Source: Lenzites betulinus (taxonomy: Eukaryota; Basidiomycota; Agaricomycetes; Polyporales; Polyporaceae). From it: a stretch of 64,000 bases of DNA. A program made the position numbers and the translations under genes. The first letter of the stretch is position 1. Each line of letters starts with the position of its first letter. Shown in pieces: positions 46,946-58,559 of this stretch. Under the pieces are notes generated by a model. The model saw only the letters and a program-made list of their open reading frames with translations, made no database searches and had not been told where the DNA came from. The stretch lies in NCBI GenBank assembly GCA_022264855.1, contig JABYQU010000003.1, positions 682,001 through 746,000 on the forward strand. Reading direction: 5' to 3'.

Positions 46946-49900
46946 GCAGCCCCGTCCACGGCCGGCAGGCATCATGGTGCGCCCCCTGCTTCTCACTTAG
47001 CCTCGCCGTGACCGAGGTGGTGACTGAGGGTGCGATCGATGTGGGAGCGTTGCTGCACGAAGCATATGGCCGTCGCGGTTCTGCGAACGCCAGCGGAGGG
47101 CACGCGTCCGCCCGGGAAGGACACCTATCGGGCAGGCTCCCTAATCCTATCTTGCGCCGTTCATTCATCTCCCTGCCTGTCGACAGTGGACCCGACCCGT
47201 CCCCGAAGCATTTGGCACCAGCGGGGGCATGCCGGGATCACTACTAAAAGGCTAATATAGGCACATTCCGGAACGCCCGCGCCCGCCAGGGGAAACCCCG
47301 CGCGCACAGGGGGTCGCAGCGGCCGCACACGTCCCTCTGATGCACGCACGCCCCGTTGCGGCCCAATTCACGTCGTTCATGTTCGTGCTCATATGCCTCA
47401 GAGTTCATGCGCTCATCGGCTTCGCCCGCAGCAGCCCGGAAATGCGGGCGATTCTCCCGCGTAGATTCACGCCCGGCAGATCGCTCGCTCGATCTGTCCG
47501 TCGAGCGTACAAACTCGCGTCGGCACCGCCCGTCCCGTCCAGCTCTGCCGTCAGCCGCGGCGTTCTCCAGACGGAGAGTGGCGGCGGCGAGGACGTGTGC
47601 CCGCAACCCTGCGGGCCCCCCGCCAGGATTGGGGCGCACACCCCTAGGTAGAGACGCGGACGAGGCCGTCTCGCAGCAGCAGCAGCCCCAGGCGCCCCGG
47701 TCGAAGACTCGAAGGCCGGGCACGTCGACGGCGACACGATGCACTCGGTAAACAGCAGGGCCTGCGGCGGCTCGACGCGGACTTCGTGCTGCCCGGGCGC
47801 GTGTGTCGCTATCGGGGCATCGTGCGCACCCGCGCGGTGTGCGTGTTCTCACATTGCTACTTCGTCCGGTCGCTTCTGGTTCGGGGCCCTCTGCCGCGGA
47901 GCGTTCGAACGCGCCAGATGAACACGGGCCACGGGCACGGGTACGAGTTGGCGCAGAGAGAGAGGAGGGGCGCTTCGCGAGAGTACGTGTGCGCCATGAC
48001 GCGCGCGCAGAGGTGACATGCGCTTTGCCTTTCTCGAACCTTTCGAACCGCGTCATTCTTCGAACCCTGTGCGTCCGGATGCCTGCCCGGTTGGGCGGGG
48101 TCGCTCCGACCACTTGGACGGCGGGTGCAGAGGGGGCGAGGGGGCGAGAGGACGCGGAGGGGGGCGAACGTGCAGCGGGTTGCTAGGCGTGTGCGCCCCC
48201 CGTGATCAGCGCTCAGCATTGCCCATGCTGACGTGCCGCAGATCGCCCAGGACTGATGCGTCGCGGGTCGAGGGCAGGGCCGCATGGTGCAGGGAGCCCC
48301 GCTCGCGGTGGTGCGCTGTCTCATGTATGTCCCAGCGCAGGCAGGCCGTCACGGCAGTCCGCCCTTGAGACTCAGCCGCACATTGCATCCGCGCACTCTC
48401 TATTAGCAGTTGCACAGCACGATGCGGGCGGCACGACCGTGGTCGGGGTCTGACGCATACGGACGAGGCACGGAAGGGACCGGCGCCATGGCTGGTGGAG
48501 TACGCAGGGCGCCTGAACAGATTCTGACTCTCCTTGTCAGTGCGAGCATTCGAAGAAGCCGGCTCTATGTGGAGGCCCTGATTTCATTTCGTTCGGCGCG
48601 AGTGCAGCCGAGGGCGAGGGCCTCTCCTCCGCGGAAATGTCGCTTCCAGATGCAGAGTACATGCGCGCGTTTATGGGCAGGCAAGCTGGGGGACGCCGAG
48701 AATAGGCGGCGGAGAAGGTGGACGAGCGGAGTGCAGCGCGCATTTGCTCTGTGCAGCTTCACGGGTTCTCTGACCGGTCTTCTTTCTTCATCTTCGCAGG
48801 ATGATCCACTGGGAGCGACGATTGGACGAAAGAGGCCGCGTTCACCTGAGCGCCTGACGACGGAAGGCGGGGCGTCGACCGCCGTGTGCTCTAAACGAGC
48901 TTCCGAAAATTGTGCCGTTCATTATCGCCATCGTCCGCGTATGGCGCCCGGTCACGGTGGTGGGTCAGACGGGGCGACGATTCTTGGTGCCGCGCCAGGC
49001 CCCTGCGTCATCCTGCATCCCAAGAGAAGAGCGGCCTCCGGCGGGCCGCGCGCGTAAAGAGCTGCTCTGCGAGATTGAGCGCATCCGTCCCCGCGTAACG
49101 GACGGAACAATGAGGTGAATTCCGACGGAGCCAGCGGGAAGACACGAGGCCGTTCTAGGGCTGGCGATCTACTCGGAGGCTGTCATATCGGACTCTCTCG
49201 AACACAGTCGCAGTGAAGCGACGCCGCGCCGCCGGAAGCTCAGCCTCGCCTGGCCAGTGGGGGCCCTGACTCCCAGCAGGGATGGGGGCCGGAGTTTCCG
49301 GGAAAGGCTGCTCTGCATGATCGGGCGATCAATGTCACGGTATGCAATGTCGTCGTACGCGAACATGCGCTGGTGAGCCTCACTTCGCGTGTGAGCGGCC
49401 GGCGAAACATATGGTAAGCGAGGACATCGCAGTAGCATGATGCAAGTCTGACGACGCAGTCAATGACGAGTGTGCCATACGCCGCTGAAAAAGCTGGAGG
49501 AGAAGTTCTTCGAGAGCTTCGAGTCGACCGGACGCGCCCAGTGGAAATGAAGGACCCCGAAACGGGCTGTAAGGAGGCGGCGGGCGCGTAAGCGGGGGAC
49601 GATAGGACGCGCAGTAACGGTGCGGCGGCGTGTTACGCAGCTGCTTCGAAGATCAGTTCTGTCGCTTCGTGGTTTCGGGAAACGTACGATGGTCGGCGGC
49701 GGCTCGGCCGGCGAGGCTCGACGTCGAAAAGACACCTTCTAAAAGGGCACAGTCCCCGAAACGAGGGCGGCTGCTGCGGCGATGGGGCCGGCGATTGAAA
49801 TGTTGGTCGCGAACGGTCGTGGCAGTTGAGCGTGGGGTGTCGAAGAGGGACGGGGGTGAAAAGACATCAGGCTGTTTCTGGAGGACGCGGTGGCGCACGA

Positions 49901-52761
49901 GGCGGGGCGGTGAACGTGTCGGTCGCGGACGTTTTTATAAACGAGGGGAGTGGGTGCTTGGTGGAGAGCGTGCAGGTGATGGCGAGCGTTGTCGGACGGA
50001 CAGCGTGCCAGTCGGGAGGGGTTGTGCGACAAACAGCCGTTTGTTCCTGGCTATGTTTTGACGGGGCAGCACATGGTGCAGGTCGTGGTGGTCAGAGAGA
50101 GAGCAGGAAAAGAGGCGGAAGGCGATCTTGACGCGGTGGTCACGGCGTGACAGGACGCGTTGCAGTGGACGCGCTCCACAACTCTCCCCGAGCCGAATTC
50201 TCGGGCCTTGCACGCGAAGTCACGGCGTGTCTTGCAGGACTAATAGGCGAAACTCGGGTGTCTCCCCGGCGCCTGCACTCGATTAACTCTCTTCCGGGCG
50301 CCTGTCAAGGGCGGGCGCGGGCCAATCAGAGGCCGCTTTCGCACTCGACGTCGGGATGCGCACCCGGACGTCCACAACTCCCACCGCAGGTCGATCACAC
50401 CGCCTCGACAATTTGTCAACAAACCGTCATTAGAGAGCTTGTTCGACCGCGAACCTCGTCCTCTCGTCGGCCCCGCTCATCTAACACGTCATGCACTGGA
50501 TATGGCTGCCTCGGCCTGCTGTGTGGTACACAGCCAAAGTTGAAGACAGGAAAACTCTTTGAATTTTTGATCTCCAAGATTGTCCGGGCCACGCTCCAAG
50601 AAAATCCCAATCGGAGACCTCCGGGAATCTCTCGAGAGCGAATTTTCCTGAGATATTCTGCAGAATGATGGGACGAGATCTGAAATATTATCAGCGCTTT
50701 TTCGCCAGTTTACTGCATCCAACCCCTTCCGATTTGTCCCGAGCACTACCCGAGCACACCTAATACCGCTGGAATGGGGACGAAATATATTCACACTACG
50801 AGTACATATTACTTATACTGCTACAAAGCCATACAATTAGAGTACACATATCGTGAACACTATCAGCGATTAGGATACCACTGCGATGATGGTCATCGTC
50901 GTCGTGGTCGCCGTCGCGCTGGCTGTCGCCGTCCTAGTAGCGACCTGGGTAGCGATGGGTGTGTCCTGTACTTATTGCGCACGACGGCAGTGGTCTTGCC
51001 TCCCCGGCTCTGTCTACACCGTGGTCTGCACAATCGTCGTGCTGCCATGAGTGGATCTCAGTAAAGGGGGGGCTAACCTTGATCCTTCTGTCCACACCAG
51101 GGGGATCGTGCACGGTCTAAGGATGGAGAATTAGCACGAGGCAAGCTAGACGGGGCACGCTGGACATACCAAATACACCCCCAGCACGCCGTCTCTTACA
51201 CAAAGACCACTTGCCCACAGAGAGTAAAGCCCTCATCGCTGTGACGCGGTACACGACGCCGCGAGTTTGAGTACATCCACGTACTTACTGCTTCCATTGC
51301 GCTTGCGGGGAGAGTGGAGGCTCCCAGACAGAGCGAATATGGTTGTATGACGAAGAATGATCGACTTACTCACCTGGTAGAGAGCTGGCAAATCGCCAGC
51401 GCAACGGGCGGGGCATGAGAGCGAGCAGAGCCAAGCCGCGTCAGAAGAAGGTGAAGTACCTAAGACAGCGCCAGCAAACTTCTGAGGTTGTCCGCTGCAG
51501 GAGAGCTCAGAGTTTTGAGTCCCAAGACTCAAGGGACGCAGACGCGAATGGAGACTGGGAGAAGAGAGCACTTGCGCTGGCGTCCGCGCGAGGGGAAATT
51601 CAACCGTGAGAACTGCTTACCCACGCACGTACCCTGGGAACTCTGCCGCATCCGGACAGTTTGCATCACGCTAACGATCCCTTTGATGGGACACTCCTAC
51701 ATTTGGTATTCCCGGCGTCCCCCGCCCTTGCCATCAGCGCTGCACCTCCAGGATTCTCCCCAGATTGGTTACTTCAAGGAAAACGCCAAGAATATTCAAG
51801 ATTCTTCAAAGCATCACGTCCCAAGATCGTCCCAAGAGTCTCCGTACAAAGAATCGTCAAGATTCATTTTCCGCTGTGTAGCCTGATTTCCTGCTTCAGT
51901 CCTAACTTCAGGGACCGATGTGTACGGAAAAACTTATTGAACGTCTCCTTCAGACACACTGGCTCTTATCGCACCTTTAGGTGGCAAAGGACACACCGTG
52001 ATCGCACGTACAAACGCCGCTGTTTCTCTCAACGATGGTGCAGTCAATGTAGATTGTGATGGGTCGCAACCACACATAGCGATTTATCGAGATGTGCGAG
52101 ACGTTTTGCTGTACATGCGGAAGCCTTGTGAACACTTGAAGCATCGGAAAGAGTGTTGACAGAAGTACTAGGCACGCATCATGTCCACGCATCCCCAAAG
52201 CGGCGTCACAGCGACTACGCAGGGATCTTAACCTGACAACTTGTCTCTGTAGAACACGACATACCACGACGCGCATTTGCCCCCGGTTATCCTCCCGAAC
52301 AGGCGTGGAACAGCGCGTGAACTGGATTCCTCTCGCCAGCATGGCTCCGAGTTGTCTCCCCTAGGCAGACGATGTGTGATCTACACAGTGGGGGAACACG
52401 ATCACACTAGGTTCCGAGGCGGATTCCTGCCCTGAAACCCACTTAGTAAAGTTATTGATAGTATAACAGAGCAGCCTAGATCAGCACTTCGTGCTTTGTA
52501 GTCCACACTCCTAGCCTGTCTCTGTCTGGAACCAGGAAACCAGTTCTGGGTCTATTCCTACCCTGTTTTGGCCCATAACTCTGGCCAATTGCCCGGCGTG
52601 CTGCGCGCTCCCGGCTACGACCCCGGCGAGCCAGTGAACACCGGCTGTTCCCAACCAACCTCGAAGCTCGAACACATCTAGGTACGTATGTTTTCTGCTA
52701 ATACCTGATCCACGCAGCCCATGCCCTTGTAAGCGGCAGCCGCGATGATCGTACATCCACA
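46946..52761. other. Gene desert of about 5.8 kb
   Basis: No confident gene on either strand. The left part (about 47.0-48.4 kb) is very GC-rich and gives long spurious frames, for example 289 codons on minus at 47244-48113, all Arg/Ala/Pro-heavy. The middle (48.5-50.2 kb) has moderate GC content. The right part (50.5-52.5 kb) is AT-richer, with imperfect CAAGATTC-type short repeats near 51790-51870 and a small hairpin TTGAGTC-ccaa-GACTCAA at about 51515. A 54-codon hydrophobic frame at 50886 is listed separately. Degraded transposon remnants are possible but no transposase or reverse-transcriptase motif was seen. Confidence 0.5.
50886..51050 (+). CDS. Speculative 54-aa membrane micro-protein ORF
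   Basis: The ATG at 50886 opens a 54-codon frame whose first 25 residues are strongly hydrophobic (MMVIVVVVAVALAVAVLVAT) and read like a signal anchor. CTYCARRQWSCLPGSVYTVVCTIVVLP follows. No homologue or promoter is evident. It lies in the gene desert and could be chance, so it is recorded only because it is too short to be picked up otherwise. Confidence 0.15.
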   Translation: MMVIVVVVAVALAVAVLVATWVAMGVSCTYCARRQWSCLPGSVYTVVCTIVVLP

Positions 52762-54174
52762 CTACGAAGTCGAAGCGGCCGGGGTCGCTTGCGACGCCTC
52801 GAAGGTGTTGACCTCGCCTTCCAACCAATCCCACAGTCGTGCGCCAAGCTCGGCGTCGTAGGCCTCCGCCTTGCACTTCCCGTAGCGGGCCCAGGGAATG
52901 AGGAACTATTAAAGCAAAGCAAGGTGAGTTAGCACCATTGTCAATCGCGCTTGCGGAGGACTGTGGTCCTGGACGGTAGGGCGTACCTCGCCGTTGTAGT
53001 TGAGCGCCTCGGGCATTGTTCCGGCGAAAAGCTGGGTAAGGGCACCGTGAGGTGCAGAGTACAATACGTAGGCAGCCTAATTACGCGAGGATGAGTACAT
53101 GACCGTCCTTATGTACGCACAGCACAGTGGAGGTGAGACCTACTATCTTGCGAATGGTCATTGAGAGGTAACGCGCGAGTTCGGTGTTTATGTTTCCTAA
53201 GCGCAAAGGTGAGCGGCAGCCTGCAGGATACAGCGCGAGCAATCGCACCTGGGTTTACTGAGATCGCGATAATACCCTTGTCTGCGTAGCGCTTCGCAGT
53301 CTGGTAGGCCACTATCGCGTTGCCCTGTGAGGAAACACGCTTGTTGCAGTGTACACAAAACATCGAGGGAAGAGCAGGATACGCACGAGCTTGCTCTGGT
53401 AGTACAATGCATCGGTAGGAGTCTTTCGGCGGGTAGGGCTGTCCTTGAATGTCTCGAAACGTATTTTCCCCAAGTATGCACCAGACGAAGACGTTGTAAT
53501 GATACGCGTGTGATGATCGGGGGAAGATGCCACTCCCGCGATTAAGGCGGGCATGAGCAGCTCTGTGAAGTAGAAGTGGCCCACGACATTGGTGCCGAAC
53601 TGAAGGTCGTAGCCGTCTTTGGTAAGCATGTCGATCGGGGGGTACATAACACCACTGAGCATGCGCGTTTCAGCGAATAGGACGGAGAGTCTAAATGGAG
53701 GCGCCAAGCGTACGCGTTATTGAAGAGCACATGTAGCTCACTCTCTTTGCTTAGGAACTCCTGCGCAGACTTCTTGACAGATGCCAGGTCGGCCAGGTCG
53801 AGCTCGAGGAAGATGGCCTCCTTCCCCGTCGCTTCTTTCAGAGATGCAATAGCGGCATCCGCCTTCGCTTTGCTCCTTGCCGCGAGGTACACCTTCGCAT
53901 TATGTTGCAATAGTGCCTGCCAAGTGTTCAAGTTAGTGTCGTCGATTCCAGCAAATCCTGTTTCAGAACATGGACACGTCGAGCAACGTAACGCACCTTG
54001 ACGTTCTCGTAGCCAATGCCCACATTGCCGCCTATGTAAGTCCGACCTGCATCAGTAAGGACAGACGGGGACTCCCAGCGGTTTGTTAATACCAGTGACA
54101 ATGATGACGAGCCCCGAGAGATCGGGTATTTGATCTATAGTAAACTTGGATTTGGGCGGGAACGCTTGGCTCAT
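52762..54174 (-). CDS. Short-chain dehydrogenase/reductase (retinol dehydrogenase/WW-oxidoreductase-like)
   Basis: Predicted 316 aa from eight exons: 54093-54174, 53997-54031, 53714-53916, 53387-53654, 53249-53324, 53144-53196, 52987-53076 and 52762-52905. It is an NAD(P)-dependent oxidoreductase with a Rossmann fold; the substrate is unknown. Start [21 protein letters not shown]. The dinucleotide-binding motif is [29 protein letters not shown], followed by [18 protein letters not shown] and LFNNAGVMYPP (NNAG). The catalytic Ser lies in [12 protein letters not shown] and the catalytic Tyr/Lys in [12 protein letters not shown] (YxxxK). [14 protein letters not shown] is the PG motif. The classical set is intact. 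The C-terminal [29 protein letters not shown] matches the fungal subfamily. It is isolated between a gene desert and the glycosyltransferase, with no cluster context. Confidence 0.92.
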
Positions 54175-55431
54175 CACCGCTCGCACATTGCGCAGACCAG
54201 ACAAGAAGCTACCCATGTTGAGTTAGTGCGACGATCGCTGGGAGGAGCAGAGAATGCGAGGTTAAAGTTGACGTGGGGGGGAAGCGACTTCGTGAGTACT
54301 CGTGAGTACTGCCAGCAGGGCCAGACCTGCTGCACGCATACGGCAGCCCTGCAGGATATCATCAAGTTGACACATGATTTATATATAGCTACCTATATAG
54401 CTACTCGACAGTCCAACACGACAGGCTGATTCGCAGGAGCGTGCGACTTGTCTTGGGTGCTGCCGGATTGCGGTGCCTCCATCAAACCCGTTACCCCACG
54501 TATGACCCGGTTAAAGCTTTTCGGCAGGGATCTACTTCGATTTGAAAGCAGCCATGACGAGCCACGACAGAGTGCATGAAGTTGGTAGCACGAGGCGAAG
54601 ATGCCAGCGGGGTGTAAGTAATTCGACCGTATTCCGACCCTGAATAGGCCGGGAACCTAGACAATATTAAGAATTTAAGATTGATGATGAGCCAACAAAC
54701 CGCCACTCGTTTCATTTGTTATCCGATAAGTAAATTTATTGACTGAGATTCCTGACCTGAACCAGTCTCAGTCGTGGGGCTAGTATAATTATTCCTGAAT
54801 CCTAGTCTATTCAGCACCGGAATATGGGCCAATGCCCCCCGTGGACGCCACCATGTCTCTTCGGACCATGACCTCCACACCTTCGCACTTTGCACATCAT
54901 CAGTTGCCAAAGTTTCGGATCGGCAACAGCAGCGCCCATTGAGGCTTGGCAGATCATAGGCAAGCTCCCTCGAGACGCAGCTAGCCTAGTGCATTGGCCG
55001 CTTTCACACCTACATGAAGCAGGTAATCGCGCTTGCTTAGAGGCTTTGCTTCGGTGGTTCATGTTGGCATATCTGCCGCACAAACATCATGCAGCAGAGC
55101 GACGATACTTGTGTCGATTCCGAAGACGAGATCATGGCGGGCGTCTATTTGTGGATTTGTGAATCCCGCGATTTGCGCCGGTCGACCTGCACCCTCTTCT
55201 CTCCTCTTCTCTCTTGCACGTATGTATGCGCATAAATTGTGCGAGTCCCGCGTCGACTGAACTCCCGTCGAATGGCTAGTCAAGAGTCTAGGCGATATTG
55301 ATGGTAGCACAGCCGCCGAACACGGCTCGCCCGCGCTTGCCAGTGATCGCCACTCCCCGTCCCCGACCGTCTCTCTGCGGGGGCGCTCGCCCGCAGTAGC
55401 ACGCCCTTCTCCCTCTCGCCGTCGTCTCGCC
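54175..55431. other. Intergenic between SDR and glycosyltransferase genes
   Basis: About 1.25 kb shared upstream region of two divergent genes. It is AT-richer in the middle (54.4-54.8 kb). A short doublet CGTGAGTACT-CGTGAGTACT lies at about 54291-54310. No gene or larger repeat seen. Confidence 0.45.
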
Positions 55432-58010
55432 ATGCTGCCCACCACCCGCAAGGACGCCGCCGGCTTCCACGCATCCCCAAACACCGCCGTTCTCTGCCTC
55501 CGCTTCATCGCCCGCCGCTACCTCGTCTTTGGCGTGACTGGCTTCGTGTTCTTTTCGCTTCTCCTCCGCACCCTCTACGTCCGCCGCGAGGCCGCCGTCG
55601 AAGTCTCGCCCTTCCCAGAGATCGACCAGACGACGCCCCGATGGGCGGGCCTGAGGCTGCCCCCGCTCTACGGCCAGTACCACCAGTACGAGCATCGGCT
55701 GCCTCAACACCACTGGAACGCCGCCTCGCATGCCACGGAGCCCAACATGTTCTGGATCCCCGGACACAGCAAGGGTGCGTCGTCCCCCAGACTGATTTAT
55801 GCAGGCGTGTGATACCGGTGCCAGGGTCGGGCTGGGGCAACATCATGCAAGAGGTCCTTCTCAACGCCTTCCTCGCCCACCAGGCAAACCGCGCGTACGT
55901 CGTCCTCGACGTCTTCCCTGCAACTGCATTCTGACGCTGTTTTGCTCGCCTTCCAGCTTCGTGTTCTACAACTACACGTGGAACGATAACCACGCGGAGG
56001 ACTACGCCGATTACAGCGGAAAGCCCATCCCGTCGCGCGTCCCCCTCACCGCGCTCATCCGAGGTAAGCCCCCTTCCATTCGTCCGCGATCGCCGCCAGC
56101 AGGCCAGGGACGCGGTATATGCGCCAGCAGCGTTGTTTCCTAGCGCAGAGGGAGGCGCGCAGCATCAAATTAGTCCAGGCCTTGGCCTTCGCACGCCGCC
56201 TGCCCCGCGCACATCCAAAGTCCTAGTCTCGCCACCAGACCTTATAGAGCGCGTCCTCTTTGGGCACGTCGGAGTGCGAAAAACCAAGGCAGAGAAGCGC
56301 TCTGTAAGGTCTGGTGGCATTCGTATAGAAGGGTAGGGGTTCTCGTCGCGCATGGCAGGTCCTGGCACGTTGCGCCTCTCGTCTGAGCCGCTACCGTTGG
56401 CCGCGTTATACAGCCCCTTCCCACCCTATGAAATGCATCACTCGAACGGCCCCGCGGTGGCGCGTTTCCTTGCTCGTCTTGAAGCTTCCAAGGTTAGGAT
56501 TTTGTTGCATAAGGGATGCCATAGCGCACAAATCTCATCCTAAAGCTGTGAGGGTGGAGAGCCTTGCTCTGATTAGCAAGGAATATTATTTCTGCCTCGC
56601 GCCGCCCTGCCGCTCGACGAAGAGACCTCTGCACTGCTCATGTGCCTCAATGTCAGTGGAGAGGATCTCGACGATCATAACCTGGAATTCGAGGCCTCCC
56701 TCGACCCTGCACATACACTCAATGACATCAAAGGGGACACCAGCAGGGGCTACCGTGCCGGTCGCTCTCGCTCTCTCGTGGGCTCTGTGAGATTGTCATG
56801 CAACGTTGTTTCCTAGCACAGAGGCGCGCAGCATCAAATCAGTCCAGGCCTTGACCCGCGCGCATCCACCGTCCATGATCCACCGATTCCCGCGCTCACA
56901 CACGGCCTCTTCCCCGCAGGTCCGATCGTAGGCGGCGCATGGCCCGCGGGCGACCCCGCCCCGCTCGCCGTCTCGGAGGAGTACTGGCACCACATCTGCG
57001 ACGACCGCGCGCACGTCGTGCCCCGCGTAGACGTGCACGACCACATCCCGTCCTGGTACGTCGGCGCGGTCACGACCGGCTGGGTCGACAAGCTGCGCGC
57101 GCTCGACAACGTGCAGTGCGTCGAGGCCGGCGGCGACGGCGGCCCGCCCTACAGCTGGGTGTACGTCCCCCCGCGCCTGTCCCCTCGCGACCTAAAATGC
57201 TAACTCCCTCCGCGCGCGCGTAGAACATTCGGCGACAAGGACGCGATGCACGAGGTGTGGCCCGAATACCGCAAATCGCCCATCCTCACGCACTTCGCGC
57301 ACTCCGCGCTCGTCGAGCTCGCGTTCGACAACAACCGCGAGGTCTTCGCGCCCACCGCCGTGCTCGAGCCGCCGCTCTCCGCCGTGCCGCTCGCGCTGCC
57401 CGCCGCCGCGCGCTACGCCGAGATCCCCGGGCTGCTCGTGCTGCACGTGCGCCGCGGCGACTACGCGGGCCACTGCGAGCACCTTGCGCGCTGGTCGTCG
57501 ACGTACCTCGCGTACAACACGCTCCCCGAGCTGCCCGACCGCTTCGATCCGCCCCAGGGCGGCAGCTGGGGCGAGAACACGCCGGAGAACGTGGAGATCT
57601 ACATGGCGCACTGCTTTCCGGGCGTCGCGCAGATCGTGCGCCGCGTCGCGGAGGTCGCGGCGACGGAGGCGGCGAGGGGCTTGAAGCATGTGTATGTGAT
57701 GACGAATGCGGACAAGGAGTGGATCGCGGAGCTGAAGGAGGCGCTGGAGGGGATGGGCCGCTGGGAGAGCGTGTCGGCGAGTCGGGATTTGGTGCTCAAT
57801 TGGGAGCAGAAGTATGTCGCGCAGGCGGTGGACATGCTCATTGCGCAGCGGGCACAGGTATTCATCGGCAACGGGGTGCGTCATCTTTCTTTCCGTTTAT
57901 TGCCTTATGTCCGCTGACGAGTCTTGTGGCAGTGGTCGAGTCTGACGGGCAACGCGGTGCTGATGCGGATGGCGAACGGGTTCCGGCCAGACAGCACGCG
58001 CTTCTGGTGA
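55432..58010 (+). CDS. Type II membrane glycosyltransferase, O-fucosyltransferase-like
   Basis: Predicted 496 aa from six exons: 55432-55774, 55825-55894, 55957-56063, 56920-57160, 57224-57875 and 57933-58010. The N-terminus has a short cytosolic tail and one signal anchor (FGVTGFVFFSLLLRTLYVRR), then a lumenal domain. The nucleotide-sugar region begins with GSGWGNIMQEVLLNAFLAHQANRAFVFYNYTWND. LLVLHVRRGDYAGHC is the HxRRGD-type motif of GDP-fucose protein O-fucosyltransferase-like enzymes, and the ending QVFIGNGWSSLTGNAVLMRMANG is the acceptor-side signature. Golgi/ER location and GDP-sugar use are inferred; the acceptor is unknown. The third intron (56064-56919) is 856 nt, far larger than its neighbours, and carries an insertion with direct repeats. 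All exon joints keep frame, so the gene is probably functional despite the insert. Confidence 0.88.
56129..56186 (+). repeat. Direct repeat flanking intron insertion, left copy
   Basis: GTTGTTTCCTAGCGCAGAGG...CGCAGCATCAAATTAGTCCA...GGCCTTG. It matches 56803-56857 at about 90 percent by eye (one 3-bp gap, a few substitutions). Confidence 0.75.
56232..56317 (+). repeat. 86-nt hairpin inside intron insertion
   Basis: The left arm 56232-56252 (CCACCAGACCTTATAGAGCG plus C) and right arm 56297-56317 are reverse complements with a single T/G exception, which would be a G-U pair in RNA from this strand. The 44-nt loop has weaker inner pairing. Confidence 0.65.
56803..56857 (+). repeat. Direct repeat flanking intron insertion, right copy
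   Basis: GTTGTTTCCTAGCACAGAGG...CGCAGCATCAAATCAGTCCA...GGCCTTG, counterpart of 56129-56186. Confidence 0.75.
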
Positions 58011-58218
58011 AGACGACGGCCCTCTTTGACGACTCACGACGTCCAAAAACGACCAGCCAGACTGGCCCCCGACGTATGGCAATTGGCTAGGCAGCTCACG
58101 ACATAGAGCGTGCATCGGGCAGGGCGCTGGCCCGACGACGCCCCGCGCGCACTCCCATTTATGTTACGGAGGACATGTATAGCTGTAGCACACTCACCGC
58201 ACCCCGCGCGCGCGCCGA

Positions 58219-58554
58219 ATGGCGCCCCTCCTGCGCTCCTACACCCTGTATATCCCCCGTACCCCGCCTTCTACCCGCACCCATGCAGCAGCCCCCCAGG
58301 CGCCCCTCCCATGGGCTACCCACCGCCCGCTGCCTTGTGTCCCGAAGCCCGACTTGGCTAGCGCGCCGCCCGCGAACAGCTCCGCGTCAACAGGGCCCGC
58401 CAAGATCAAGAAACGTGGGCGCGCCAAGGGCGACGAGAGCTCACAGAGGTCGAAGAACAACAAGAACACAAAGGGCCGCCCGGAGGGAGGCGCGTTCAAC
58501 GGGCCGCCGCCGCACCTGCTCGCAGCGAATCCGACGGTACCTTATGGGCTGTGA
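58219..58554 (+). CDS. Possible fragment or 5' exon of an unrecognised gene
   Basis: A 111-codon frame. Its second half reads like real protein: ASAPPANSSASTGPAKIKKRGRAKGDESSQRSKNNKNTKG, then GGAFNGPPPHLLAANPTVPYG. The frame ends at a GTGAGC donor, and a plausible acceptor at about 58649 starts SWQCPTAILYYDK followed by a GTAAGT donor. Just upstream, another frame gives a Pro/Tyr-rich stretch (HPVYPPYPAFYPHP, PPGAPPMGYPPPAAL) that could be the true N-terminus if a frameshift or small intron lies near 58320. The downstream exons cannot be followed. It may be a decayed gene or capture; no family recognised. Confidence 0.35.
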   Translation: MAPLLRSYTLYIPRTPPSTRTHAAAPQAPLPWATHRPLPCVPKPDLASAPPANSSASTGPAKIKKRGRAKGDESSQRSKNNKNTKGRPEGGAFNGPPPHLLAANPTVPYGL

Positions 58555-58559
58555 GCACG

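Noticed and set aside
47244..48113. A 289-codon minus-strand open frame in the gene desert
   Set aside because: Arg/Ala/Pro-dominated composition with parallel long frames on the other strand; no domain or splice-consistent continuation.
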